Positions 18,443 to 28,277 of a stretch of 38,171 nt of DNA are shown here, piece after piece. Each line of letters begins with the position of its first letter. The stretch's first letter is position 1. A program made the translations under genes and the position numbers. Below the pieces are notes generated by a model that searched no databases, was not told the origin of the DNA, and worked only from the letters and a program-made list of their open reading frames with translations. Source of the DNA: a bacterium (GTDB lineage Bacteria; Patescibacteriota; Doudnabacteria; UBA920; VMFF01); the NCBI GenBank assembly GCA_021842385.1, contig JAKCAE010000003.1, positions 1-38,171 of the forward strand, given 5' to 3'.

Positions 18443-19690
18443 ATGAATAAATCAAGAAGTAATAAAGATTCGCTAAAAAAACCAAGAGGAAAATTTAAAA
18501 AGCCTGGGATTGATGATTTTCATAAAGCTGATCCAATGCCGAAAGATGTGTTTTTAAGAGTGAATAAGATTCTGAAAAACGCAAATTTATTTCGTTATAT
18601 TGGTAACAAACCAGCTGACTCAGAGACTGCTTTATTAGAAAGGGATTTTACAAAATATCTCGGAGTTAAATATGCACTTGCGCTAAATTCTTGTAGTAGC
18701 GCAATGTTTCTTTCTTTAATTAGTTGTGGTGTTAGACCTGGTGATAAAGTTTTAGTACCCGCATTTACATTCACAGCAGTTCCAAGCGCTATTATACATG
18801 CTGGCGCCGTCCCCGTGTTGGTTGAATGTAACGAGAGATATTGTATAGACGTTGATGATTTGAGGAAAAAAATATCGTCAGAAACTAAGGCTTTACTTTT
18901 ATCACATATGCGAGGGCACACTGCAGATTTGGAACGTATTGTGAAGCTTTGTAAAGAAAAAAATATAATTCTTATTGAAGATGCAGCTCATAGCTTGGGG
19001 GTGTTATGGAACGGTCAGCCAGTAGGAACTTTTGGCAAGGTTGGTTGTTATAGTTTTCAGTCTTATAAAATTATTAATGGTGGCGAAGGAGGGCTGTTAG
19101 TAACAGACGATGAAGAGATTATTGTGAAAGCAATCTTTTTATCTGGTGCATATGAAAAGATGTATGAAAAGCATTTTGTAAAGAGTAAGTTTTTTGAACT
19201 ATACAAAAATACTTTACCAGCTTTTAATTTACGACTGCATAATATATCAGCTGCTATAATTAGACCCCAAATTAAAAAAATAGAAGACAAGGTAGCTATA
19301 TATAATAAAAACTATAAATTTTTAATAAACAGACTTGCTACTTCAAAAAATATTAGTATTCCCAAAATAGATCCAAGAGAGAGAATGGCTCCAGATTCAA
19401 TACAATTTAAATTATGTAATCTGAGCCTAAAAGAAGCAAAAGAATTTATGAATAAGGTCCGAGATAAAGGGGTGTCATTGTATGTGTTTGGGGTACATGA
19501 AGATAATGCAAGATTTTTTTGGAACTGGAAGTACTTTCAAAATTCTTTCCCATTAGAAAAAACAAGGAATTTGCTGGAGCTAACGTGCGATATGAGGCTG
19601 CCAGTATCTTTCCGAAAAGTTCATATTGATTATATTGCGGATGTCATTCTTTCAGTGTTAAATGACATAAAAAAGAATGAAAAAAATTAA
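18443..19690 (+). CDS. DegT/DnrJ/EryC1/StrS-family PLP-dependent aminotransferase
   Basis: ALNSCSSAMFLSLISCGVRPGDKVLVPAFTFTAVPSAIIHAGAVPVLVE, IEDAAHSLGVLWNGQPVGTFG, SFQSYKIINGGEGG (putative PLP lysine); start MNKSRSNKD chosen. Confidence 0.9.
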   Translation: MNKSRSNKDSLKKPRGKFKKPGIDDFHKADPMPKDVFLRVNKILKNANLFRYIGNKPADSETALLERDFTKYLGVKYALALNSCSSAMFLSLISCGVRPGDKVLVPAFTFTAVPSAIIHAGAVPVLVECNERYCIDVDDLRKKISSETKALLLSHMRGHTADLERIVKLCKEKNIILIEDAAHSLGVLWNGQPVGTFGKVGCYSFQSYKIINGGEGGLLVTDDEEIIVKAIFLSGAYEKMYEKHFVKSKFFELYKNTLPAFNLRLHNISAAIIRPQIKKIEDKVAIYNKNYKFLINRLATSKNISIPKIDPRERMAPDSIQFKLCNLSLKEAKEFMNKVRDKGVSLYVFGVHEDNARFFWNWKYFQNSFPLEKTRNLLELTCDMRLPVSFRKVHIDYIADVILSVLNDIKKNEKN

Positions 19691-20666
19691 AGTAGGTGTA
19701 TTCATACCATTACCAGTCCCTAAAGGACAGAAAGCTTCGATCCATTCCGCAGGAATAGGGCGGCTTCCTTTGACCACACAACAAAGACTCGTGGAATTGA
19801 TAAGAAGTACAAAAGGAGTCGATATTTATTTTGATTTGGATTTTAGGGATTCTTTGATTCGAGACGGTAAAGTCTATGTAGGTGATTTTTGTTTGAACGA
19901 TCTTGATATTTTCTTTTGGTATTGTGAGATCGATAGAAGTGTTGGTAGTTATGATCTTGATGTACTAAAAACGCTTGCAAAAGATATTAAAGTGGTGATA
20001 AATCCGCAAAGTTTTGAGTTGGGTTTAGATAAGTATGCGTCTCATCTGGCTATAAAAAGAGCCGGTGGGTTAGTAGCCGAAACCGTCTTGTTTGATTACA
20101 AGAATTTTTCCGGAGTAGAGAAGATATTGGACGAATGGGGGCTTGCAGTGCTTAAACCTAGGCGGGGAGGTTTTGGAAAGGGAGTTACTTTGATAAGTAG
20201 CTTTGCTATGTTGCGAGATGTAGTTGATTATATCTACAGTACCACTGGCATCACGCCAGACAAAGCATATATGCTCGAAAGATTTTATGATAATAGTCAT
20301 GATAACTGGATCAGTGTAACTATGGTAAACGCAGAAATAATGTACGGCTATAGAAAAAGAAAAACAAAACTAGTTGAGATGGGTAATGGTATTACTAAAG
20401 TATATGATGCAAACGAAATAGGTGGTGATGTAGAAAGTTGTGAAGTGCCGCAGTTGTATAAGGACGAAGCATTGAAAGCTTATTATGCTATAGGTGCTGA
20501 GGTCATCGGATTTGATATGATTTTATATCAAGGTAAACCAATTATTATAGATGAGAATACTTTCCCTGGATATTATGAAGACATTTTTGAAGTCGTTGGA
20601 CGTGACCCAGCAAGGGAGTTTTATAAGCTAATCATCACAGAGATTGATAAGCTCAAACTTAGATAA
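19677..20666 (+). CDS. ATP-grasp ligase (RimK/glutathione-synthetase-like)
   Basis: WGLAVLKPRRGGFGKGVTLI and GAEVIGFDMILYQGKPIIIDENTFPGYY; overlaps the upstream gene end. Confidence 0.85.
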   Translation: MKKIKVGVFIPLPVPKGQKASIHSAGIGRLPLTTQQRLVELIRSTKGVDIYFDLDFRDSLIRDGKVYVGDFCLNDLDIFFWYCEIDRSVGSYDLDVLKTLAKDIKVVINPQSFELGLDKYASHLAIKRAGGLVAETVLFDYKNFSGVEKILDEWGLAVLKPRRGGFGKGVTLISSFAMLRDVVDYIYSTTGITPDKAYMLERFYDNSHDNWISVTMVNAEIMYGYRKRKTKLVEMGNGITKVYDANEIGGDVESCEVPQLYKDEALKAYYAIGAEVIGFDMILYQGKPIIIDENTFPGYYEDIFEVVGRDPAREFYKLIITEIDKLKLR

Positions 20667-20668
20667 TT

Positions 20669-21955
20669 ATGCTTACTAAGAAAGAAATTTTAAAGTATCA
20701 TTTAGGTGGAGAAAAAAACAATAACCGTGGTTTTGAATTAGAGATTTTTTGTTTGGGTGACAAATATCAAAGATTATTTTTAGAACAGGGACGGAAAGGC
20801 AAGTTACAGAATCTTTTGAACTATTTAAGAGAGGTAGAAAATTTCAAAAAATTGGATCTTAAAAAAACAATTGGTGTTGAAAAAAATGGATCTAAATTTA
20901 CTTTTGAGCCTGGTTTCCAGCTAGAATATAGCACAAAACGGAATAAAAACGCTGATACTTTAATTAAGGATTTTTTTGGACTACTTAAACTGTATAAAAG
21001 CTTTTGTAAAAAGCTTGGTTTAAAATTAAGCGATGTCTCTTTATTTCCTGCTGGTGACATTAAAGATACTTTTATGTTAGCTACCGATCGGTATAAGATT
21101 ATGAATAAATATTTTTCTAAAACTGGTACTCTCGGTAGTACAATGATGCGTAATACAAATTCGCTACAGCTTACTATTAGTTATGGGTCCAAGCAAGATT
21201 TGGAAGAAAAAGTAAATAGACTGCTTTTTCTTAAGCCTGTTTTACTTGCACTTTCATCAAATTCGCGTGTTCATAAAAATAAAGACACAGGTTTTCGTTC
21301 TTTCCGAGATGTAATATGGAAAAATACCGATCCAAAACGCTGTGGTGACCCAGGAAAAAATTTTTGGATAAATGGACGGTGGATAATAGAAGATTATATA
21401 GAAAAAGTTTTGGATGCACCAGTTATTTTTGATGTTGTCAATAAACGGTATAAAGCAGTGCCTGCAGAGCCTTTTCGTAATTTAATGGACAGTCTTGATC
21501 TTGAGTCATATATTTTTCATAATTCAACCATCTTTACAGATATACGTATAAAGGATTATATTGAACTGAGATACCTGGATAATCCAACTATTCTTTTAGT
21601 GCCGGGTATGATTTTGTTAGTAGAAAATGCTTTGAATAACGGTAAAGTTTGGAAATTGCTTGAAGGCTTGCCTTATAAGTTTGAGAACGTTCCCGATATG
21701 AGCCAAAAACTTAATACAGTTGACAAGGAGTCGTTTGAGTTCTGGAATCAAGCAATAAAACCAGTTTTAGTGGAGGCACTTAATGAGATAAAGTTGTCTT
21801 GCTCCCGAGAAAATCATTTTTTTCTTGATGTTTTATTAGAAAAGATACATCAGCTTGGTAGTTTATCAAATTTACAAGTTAGTACTAAAAATTTTTTAGA
21901 AAACTCAACCAATCAATTTAATAATAATTTAATAAGGCTCGCTAGTCGTGAGTAA
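20669..21955 (+). CDS. Glutamate-cysteine ligase-like (plant-type GCS2) protein
   Basis: FEPGFQLEYSTKRN, RYKIMNKYFSKTGTLGSTMMRNTNSLQLTISYGSKQDLEEKVNRLLFLKPVLLALSSNS, GFRSFRDVIWKNTDPKRCG follow the block order of plant/alphaproteobacterial-type GshA. Confidence 0.8.
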   Translation: MLTKKEILKYHLGGEKNNNRGFELEIFCLGDKYQRLFLEQGRKGKLQNLLNYLREVENFKKLDLKKTIGVEKNGSKFTFEPGFQLEYSTKRNKNADTLIKDFFGLLKLYKSFCKKLGLKLSDVSLFPAGDIKDTFMLATDRYKIMNKYFSKTGTLGSTMMRNTNSLQLTISYGSKQDLEEKVNRLLFLKPVLLALSSNSRVHKNKDTGFRSFRDVIWKNTDPKRCGDPGKNFWINGRWIIEDYIEKVLDAPVIFDVVNKRYKAVPAEPFRNLMDSLDLESYIFHNSTIFTDIRIKDYIELRYLDNPTILLVPGMILLVENALNNGKVWKLLEGLPYKFENVPDMSQKLNTVDKESFEFWNQAIKPVLVEALNEIKLSCSRENHFFLDVLLEKIHQLGSLSNLQVSTKNFLENSTNQFNNNLIRLASRE

Positions 21956-21961
21956 AAGTAT

Positions 21962-23215
21962 ATGATAGATATTAAATTAGTACGAGACAATCAGGAATTA
22001 GTAAAAAAGAAAATAGCGACAAAAGGATATGATCCATCGCTCGTTGATGATTTTATCGTGGCAGATTCAGAGTATAGAAAATTGTTGGCAGAGTCTGAGG
22101 ACTTAAGAAAACGCCGCAATGAAATATCAATAGATGATGCCAGTCGTGAAGAAGCAAAACAAATTAAAATTGCTTTACAGAAGTTAGAAAACACCCTTAA
22201 GAAAAAGGAAGAGAAAGTTTCGCAATTACTTAATGGTATTCCAAATTTACCTTTAGATGACGTACCAATAGGGAAAACCGAAAATGACAACAAAGTGTTG
22301 AAAACCTTTGGCACAAAACCGAATTTTGCTTTTAAGCCAAAAACACACTTTGAGCTGGGTAAAGCCCTCGACCTTTTAAATTTTGAAGCAGGCGCAAAAG
22401 TTACAGGCTCCCAATTTTATTTCCTGCTTGGAGATATTGTCTTTCTTGAGTTTGCTTTAGTTGATTATGCTTTTAGATTACTTGTCAAAGAAGGTTTTGT
22501 GCCTATCATAACGCCAGACTTGGCAAAATCCCGATATTATTTAGGCACAGGATATATACCTAAAGGCGACGAAGCCCAGATTTATACGATTGAAGGCGAG
22601 GATTTGGGTTTAATTGCTACTGCTGAAGTTACTATAGCCGGGCTATACGCTGATGAAATTATACCTGAGGAAAATTTGCCGTTAAAGTATATAGGGTACT
22701 CCCACGCATTTAGGCAGGAAGCGGGAGCCTATGGTAAGTATTCTAACGGTCTTTATCGTGTGCACCAGTTTACTAAAGCGGAAATGTTTGTTTATTGCCT
22801 GCCTGAAGAGTCAGAAGCTTTGCATGGTTATCTTTTAGGACTGGAAGAGAAGATTTATCAAGGCTTGGGTATTCCGTACCGTGTTTTGGAAATGTGCACT
22901 GCTGATCTTGGCGCCATTGCTGCGAAAAAATATGATATCGAAGCATGGATGCCAGGACGTAATGATTACGGAGAGGTGACATCGACATCGAACTGTACAG
23001 ATTACCAAGCCAGAAATTTAAAAATCAGGGTTCGCAGAAAAAACGGAAAGATTGAGTACTTGCATATGCTAAATGGTACAGCAATTGCTATATCACGCAC
23101 GTTAATTGCAATATTTGAGAATTATCAGCAAGAAGATGGAACAATCATTGTTCCTGAAGTATTGAGAGCATACATGGGCAAGGATAGGATTGGTTTTGAA
23201 AAGAATTTGTTATGA
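21962..23215 (+). CDS. serS: Seryl-tRNA synthetase
   Basis: 417 aa; N-terminal coiled-coil arm, TAEVTIAGLYADE, motif 2 FRQEAGAYGKYSNGLYRVHQF, STSNCTDYQARNLKIR, motif 3 LNGTAIAISRTLIAIFENYQQEDGTIIVPEVLRAYMG. Confidence 0.93.
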   Translation: MIDIKLVRDNQELVKKKIATKGYDPSLVDDFIVADSEYRKLLAESEDLRKRRNEISIDDASREEAKQIKIALQKLENTLKKKEEKVSQLLNGIPNLPLDDVPIGKTENDNKVLKTFGTKPNFAFKPKTHFELGKALDLLNFEAGAKVTGSQFYFLLGDIVFLEFALVDYAFRLLVKEGFVPIITPDLAKSRYYLGTGYIPKGDEAQIYTIEGEDLGLIATAEVTIAGLYADEIIPEENLPLKYIGYSHAFRQEAGAYGKYSNGLYRVHQFTKAEMFVYCLPEESEALHGYLLGLEEKIYQGLGIPYRVLEMCTADLGAIAAKKYDIEAWMPGRNDYGEVTSTSNCTDYQARNLKIRVRRKNGKIEYLHMLNGTAIAISRTLIAIFENYQQEDGTIIVPEVLRAYMGKDRIGFEKNLL

Positions 23216-23346
23216 TATGGCATAGTAAATAACCGTAGGCACTAGGTTTAAGGGATCAAAAGCTGTTTTACAAAAAGCTTTGTGCCAATTGGCTGAATTC
23301 GTCATCCGACGACGCAGTCATACACGTCACGCAGGTTTTCCTACAA

Positions 23347-23390
23347 GCAAGACCGTTCATGCCATCCAGGTGTGAACGGTCTTTGCTTTG
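23347..23390. repeat. 44-bp direct repeat copy 2 (contains an intrinsic terminator hairpin)
   Basis: Identical to 18221-18264; stem GACCGTTCA/TGAACGGTC followed by TTTGCTTTG. Confidence 0.95.
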
Positions 23391-23435
23391 TTTAGGTTTG
23401 ATTATTAACCCTTTTGTATATATCATTGAATATAT

Positions 23436-24011
23436 ATGAGTAAAAATACTGAAAGACAATTTGCCCCAGATCCTAACGATCCTGAGATTATCAGGCTCTA
23501 TCCTGATGGCAACGCAGAGACAGATCAGCTCGACCTTTTTAAGGATGAACAAGAAAAGCTGGACGCAGAAGCAGAGGCGCGTAAGGAAGAGGAGCGAAGA
23601 GTCATTGCTTTGGCAAACAAACCCATCAGGGAACAATACGCAGAAACTGGTGTTTTTAACGCTGCTATGGCTCATGAAATCTATGCGCATTACATGGGGA
23701 AGAAAGTAGGGGAGACGCCGCGTCCTGAAATGGATTTAAGTTTTCTTAAAGAGTTAAAAGATCCGGAAGCAGCAGCAGTTGTCTGTAAATATCCGGGGAT
23801 AATAAACTTGGATGGAGTTGAACATCTTTCCTGGGAGGTTGCGAATGTTTTGAATGAAAACAATGCCTTTGTTTTCTTAAGAGGATTGAATCCTGTTAAT
23901 GAAAGAGTATTAAGGGTTTTGCAAAACTTGGACAGAAAGACAAAATTAGTTGCTTCAGAAGAATTAAGAAAGCAGTTAGATGCTTTGTTTCAAAAGGACT
24001 TGAATGAGTAA
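23436..24011 (+). CDS. Hypothetical protein
   Basis: 191 aa ORF overlapping ddl start by 8 nt; sequence PEAAAVVCKYPGIINLDGVEHLSWEVANVL suggests leucine-rich-repeat-like elements. Confidence 0.6.
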   Translation: MSKNTERQFAPDPNDPEIIRLYPDGNAETDQLDLFKDEQEKLDAEAEARKEEERRVIALANKPIREQYAETGVFNAAMAHEIYAHYMGKKVGETPRPEMDLSFLKELKDPEAAAVVCKYPGIINLDGVEHLSWEVANVLNENNAFVFLRGLNPVNERVLRVLQNLDRKTKLVASEELRKQLDALFQKDLNE

Positions 24012-24936
24012 ATTAAAAATTGCTGTGTTAGCAGGAGGAATTTCTAACGAGAGGGAAGTTTCTCTTAATACCGCAGAACAAATAGTTACAAATTTGCCGA
24101 GTGATAAATACGAGGTTAACAAAGTAGAGGTCAATGCTGATTTGAATTGGATTGAAGAGTTAAAGCAAAATAAGCCTGATGTTGCTTTCATTGCTTTACA
24201 CGGAAAATTCGGTGAAGATGGCAGGACTCAAGCTGTTTTGGAATATTTGGGGATTAAATATACAGGATCCGGAGTTCTTGCTTCTGCTTTTGGCATGGAC
24301 AAGATCAGATGTTCCGGATTTTTGTCTGAGAGTGGTTTAAATATTCCCAAGATGGTTTCTTTTTCTAAAGCTGTCGATTTTGAAAAAGCTTTGTTAGAAG
24401 TTAAAGGCAAGGTTTCTTTTCCATGTGTTGTTAAACCAAATGAATCAGGTTCAAGTGTTGGCGTAACCATTTGTCAGAGTGAAGATGATTTTAAAGAAGG
24501 TTGGGAAAAAGCTTTTAAAGAAGACTCTTTAATTTTAGTTGAAGAATACATTAAGGGAAAAGAATTAACTTCCGGTGTTTTGGGAAACACGGGATCAGAA
24601 CTTCTTGCTCTGCCGCCGATTGAGATAGTGCCGCACAAGCAGTTTTTTGATTATGCTGCTAAATATCAAAAAGAAAGCGATGAAATATGTCCAGCTAGAA
24701 TTTCTGAAGAACTTACTAAAGAGGTACAGGAAGCATCGGTTTTAGCCCACAAGCTTTTAGGATGCAGGGGGCTAACACGTTCTGACTTCATTTCTGATGG
24801 CACCAAGCTCTATTTTTTAGAAATAAACACGCTGCCAGGGCAAACTAAGGAAAGCCTTTGCCCTAAAGAAGCAGCAGCCATTGGTTTAAGCTTTCCTGAG
24901 TTTTTAGAAAAACAAATACAACTGGCTTTAGAATAG
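24004..24936 (+). CDS. ddl: D-alanine--D-alanine ligase
   Basis: AVLAGGISNEREVSLNTA, VAFIALHGKFGEDGRTQAVLEYLGIKYTGSGVLASAFGMDK, LEINTLPGQT. Confidence 0.95.
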   Translation: MSKLKIAVLAGGISNEREVSLNTAEQIVTNLPSDKYEVNKVEVNADLNWIEELKQNKPDVAFIALHGKFGEDGRTQAVLEYLGIKYTGSGVLASAFGMDKIRCSGFLSESGLNIPKMVSFSKAVDFEKALLEVKGKVSFPCVVKPNESGSSVGVTICQSEDDFKEGWEKAFKEDSLILVEEYIKGKELTSGVLGNTGSELLALPPIEIVPHKQFFDYAAKYQKESDEICPARISEELTKEVQEASVLAHKLLGCRGLTRSDFISDGTKLYFLEINTLPGQTKESLCPKEAAAIGLSFPEFLEKQIQLALE

Positions 24937-25002
24937 CGGGTTTGAAAGGCTTTTTAAGTTTTCATTCCAGGTCTTTTTGTAGTATAATAATTCAGTAAAA
25001 AT

Positions 25003-25287
25003 ATGATTTTAACAGCAGAAGAAGTCCGAAAAATAGCCGGATTGGCCCGCATAAAGTTGAGTGATAATGAGGTAGAGAAGTTTAGGAAAGAACTCTCTGT
25101 TGTTTTAGACTATGTTTCAGAGCTTGAGAAAGTAAACACAGAAGGCGTTGAAGAAATCTCGCAGGTTACGGGCTTAGAAAATGTTTTGAGAGAAGACCAT
25201 GCAAAATTAAGCGAGTACCGAGATGCCATCATCGCATCATTTCCTGAACGCAAAGATGACTTTTTAAAGATTAAAAGTATTTTGTAA
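25003..25287 (+). CDS. gatC: Asp/Glu-tRNA amidotransferase subunit C
   Basis: VRKIAGLARIKLSDNEVEKFRKELSVVLDYVSELEKVNTEGVE...REDHAKLS. Confidence 0.95.
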   Translation: MILTAEEVRKIAGLARIKLSDNEVEKFRKELSVVLDYVSELEKVNTEGVEEISQVTGLENVLREDHAKLSEYRDAIIASFPERKDDFLKIKSIL

Positions 25288-26777
25288 TGGAATTAGCTTT
25301 TTTAGAAATCAGCGAGCTTGCTGAGAAATTACGCAACAAAGAGATTTCGTCTGTTGAACTGACGAAATATTTTTTGCAGCGCATTAAAGAATATGACGGT
25401 GAGTCTGGTTTAAACGCTTTTCTAACAGTTACAGAAGAAGAGGCGCTGGGTCAGGCACAAGATGCAGACAAGGTTTTAGCATCAGATCCAAACGCTTCTT
25501 TACTCACAGGCATTCCCTATGCTGCCAAAGATTTGTTTTCAACCAAGGGTATTAGAACCACAGCTTCTTCAAAGATTTTGGACAAGTTTGTGCCGGTGTT
25601 TGATGCCACTGCAGTTGAAAAGTTAAAGAGTGAAAAATCAGTTCTTCTCGGTAAAACAAATCTTGATGAATTTGCGCACGGCTCTTCAACAGAAACATCC
25701 GCATATGGCCCAAGTAAAAATCCTTGGGATGTTTCAAGAATCCCGGGTGGATCATCCGGAGGCTCTGCTGCTGCAGTTGCAGCAGGACTTGTTCCTTTTG
25801 CTCTAGCTACAGAAACAGGTGGCTCAATTAGGCAGCCTGCTTCTTTGTGCGGAGTTTGCGGCTGGAAACCAACATATGGCAGAGTTTCAAGATATGGTGT
25901 CATTGCCATGACCTCTTCAAATGATAGCCCTGGAACAATTGCCAGGAGCGTTAAAGATTTAGCCATAAGTGCAGAAATTCTTTCAGGTCATGATTTGAAA
26001 GACTCAACAACAAGTGTTAAGGACATACCAAACTATGCGGCAAATCTTCGCTCTGATTTAAAAGGAGTAAGAATTGGCGTGCCTAAAGAATATTTTGTAG
26101 AAGGCATGCAGCCTGAAGTAGAAGCAAGAATCCATGAAGCAATTGCAAAATTAAAAGAACTTGGTGCTGAAATTGTAGAAGTTTCATTGCCTTTAACAAA
26201 ATATGGTTCTTTAGTCTATGCCATAGTCACACCAGCAGAAATTTCTTCTAACCTTGCTCGTTTTGACGGTATTAGGTATGGACACCGTTCTGATTCAGCA
26301 AAAGATTTGTCAGACATATATGATCAAAGTCGTGAAGAGGGTTTTGGCGATGAAGCAAAGCGCCGTATTTTAACCGGAGCTTACGCTCTTTCAGCCGGCT
26401 ACTATGACGCCTATTACCTTAAAGCGCAAAAAGTGCGCAGACTTTTAGTTAATGAATTTGATGAGGTTTTTAAAAAAGTTGATGCTTTGGTTTGCGCATC
26501 AGTTCCTAATGTTGCTCAAAAGATTGGTAGCGCTAAGGACAATCCTTTGTTTGGATATATTGCTGATCAGTTAAATATTCCAGCATCTATGGCAGGGCTG
26601 CCTGCTTTGTCTATCCCTTGCGGTTTTGCAAAAGCAGAGGATGGTGATGTAGAAATGCCTGTTGGTTTGCAGATTATAGGGTCGCAGTGGGGTGAGCAAA
26701 ACGTTTTCAATATTGGACATGCATATCAGACAATAACTGATTGGCATAAAAAATACCCTAAAGGGTTTGGAGCATAA
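25287..26777 (+). CDS. gatA: Asp/Glu-tRNA amidotransferase subunit A
   Basis: Amidase signature GGSSGGSAAAVAAGLVPFALATETGGSIRQPASLCG. Confidence 0.97.
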   Translation: MELAFLEISELAEKLRNKEISSVELTKYFLQRIKEYDGESGLNAFLTVTEEEALGQAQDADKVLASDPNASLLTGIPYAAKDLFSTKGIRTTASSKILDKFVPVFDATAVEKLKSEKSVLLGKTNLDEFAHGSSTETSAYGPSKNPWDVSRIPGGSSGGSAAAVAAGLVPFALATETGGSIRQPASLCGVCGWKPTYGRVSRYGVIAMTSSNDSPGTIARSVKDLAISAEILSGHDLKDSTTSVKDIPNYAANLRSDLKGVRIGVPKEYFVEGMQPEVEARIHEAIAKLKELGAEIVEVSLPLTKYGSLVYAIVTPAEISSNLARFDGIRYGHRSDSAKDLSDIYDQSREEGFGDEAKRRILTGAYALSAGYYDAYYLKAQKVRRLLVNEFDEVFKKVDALVCASVPNVAQKIGSAKDNPLFGYIADQLNIPASMAGLPALSIPCGFAKAEDGDVEMPVGLQIIGSQWGEQNVFNIGHAYQTITDWHKKYPKGFGA

Positions 26778-26778
26778 C

Positions 26779-28275
26779 ATGACAGAAAAGAACAACACAA
26801 ATTCATATACCCCGGTAATTGGTCTTGAGATTCACGTGCAGTTAAAAACTAAGAGTAAGATGTTTTGTGATTCTCCGAACAATCCGGATGAGACTGTTCC
26901 TAACACAAACATTTGCGAGGTTTGCACAGCTCAACCAGGAACCCTTCCTGTTGCCAACAAAGAAGCAATTCGTTTAGGAACCCTGCTTGGTTTGGCGCTG
27001 AATTGTAAGATTGCAAACAGTTCCAAGTTTGACCGCAAATCCTACTTCTATCCAGATCTTCCCAAAGGCTATCAGATTTCGCAGTATGACAAACCAATTG
27101 CAGAGCATGGGTATTTAGATATCAATGTTGATGGTGTTGTTAAAAGAATCCGTATTCGTAGAGCGCATTTAGAAGAAGATGCCGGTAAAAATATCCATCC
27201 AGAAGGTTTGGGGTATTCTTTGGTTGATTACAATCGCGCAGGCACTCCCTTAATGGAAATTGTTACAGAGCCTGATATTACATCAGCAAAAGAAGCAAGG
27301 ATTTTCTTGGAAGAATTAAGAAATATAGTCAGATATATTGGTGCAGGCTCTGCTGACATGGAAAAGGGGACCATGCGTTTGGAACCAAATATTTCAGTGA
27401 GAAAACCAGGACAGCAAGAACTACCAAATTATAAAGTTGAGGTTAAGAATATAAACTCGTTTAAGTTTGCAGAAGCAGCCATTGAGTATGAAATCCAAAG
27501 GCACATTGAGATGCTTTCAGAAGGGCAGACACCAAAACAGGTGACCATGGGTTGGAATGAAAAAGCATCACAAACAGTGGAACAAAGAAGCAAGGAAGAA
27601 GCTAATGATTACAGATATTTTCCAGATCCGGATTTACCAGTTTTAAAGCTTTCTGAAGAATATATTTCGAACCTTAAAACTTCATTGCCTGAACTTCCTG
27701 CTGCAAAACGTCAGCGTTTTAAGGAAGAATATGCTTTGCCAGATGAAGATATTCAAAATCTTGTTAACTGGAAAGAATTAACCGAGTATTTTGAGGAAGT
27801 TGTTTCTGAAATACAAGCTTGGATTCAAGCAGATCGTTCTAAAGAAGATTTGTTAAAGCTTGTTAAAATGGCTGCAAATTGGTGTTTGCAGGATTTTTCC
27901 GCGCTTTTAAACGCAGCTAAGATCAACCCCTCAGAAAGTAGGATTACTCAGGAAAACTTTGCTGAATTGTTGAAACACATCGCAGATGCTAAGATTAGCG
28001 TAACAGCAGCCAAACAAGTCTTTGCAAAGATGTTTGAGCATGGCGGAGAGCCTGATCACATCATTGAAGATTTAGGACTATCCCAGATCAGTGATACAGC
28101 TGCCATTGAAAGCGCTGTTGATCAAGTTATCAAAGCAAATGAAAAGGCTGTCTTGGATTACAAAGCAGGTCAGCAAAAATCCTTTGGTTTCTTGGTTGGT
28201 ATGGCTATGAAAGAATTAAAAGGTAAAGGCAACCCCTCTTTGGTTAATGAAATATTAAAGAAAAGACTGGAGTAA
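26779..28275 (+). CDS. gatB: Asp/Glu-tRNA amidotransferase subunit B
   Basis: PVIGLEIHVQLKTKSKMFC, DLPKGYQISQYDKPI, DYNRAGTPLMEIVTEPD, DYRYFPDPDLP; start set at ATG 26779. Confidence 0.97.
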   Translation: MTEKNNTNSYTPVIGLEIHVQLKTKSKMFCDSPNNPDETVPNTNICEVCTAQPGTLPVANKEAIRLGTLLGLALNCKIANSSKFDRKSYFYPDLPKGYQISQYDKPIAEHGYLDINVDGVVKRIRIRRAHLEEDAGKNIHPEGLGYSLVDYNRAGTPLMEIVTEPDITSAKEARIFLEELRNIVRYIGAGSADMEKGTMRLEPNISVRKPGQQELPNYKVEVKNINSFKFAEAAIEYEIQRHIEMLSEGQTPKQVTMGWNEKASQTVEQRSKEEANDYRYFPDPDLPVLKLSEEYISNLKTSLPELPAAKRQRFKEEYALPDEDIQNLVNWKELTEYFEEVVSEIQAWIQADRSKEDLLKLVKMAANWCLQDFSALLNAAKINPSESRITQENFAELLKHIADAKISVTAAKQVFAKMFEHGGEPDHIIEDLGLSQISDTAAIESAVDQVIKANEKAVLDYKAGQQKSFGFLVGMAMKELKGKGNPSLVNEILKKRLE

Positions 28276-28277
28276 AT

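Noticed and set aside
21962-23215. SerRS as a truncated amino acid:[carrier protein] ligase
   Set aside because: The protein retains the N-terminal coiled-coil tRNA-binding arm and class II motifs 2 and 3, unlike the truncated aa:CP ligases; a normal seryl-tRNA synthetase is more likely.
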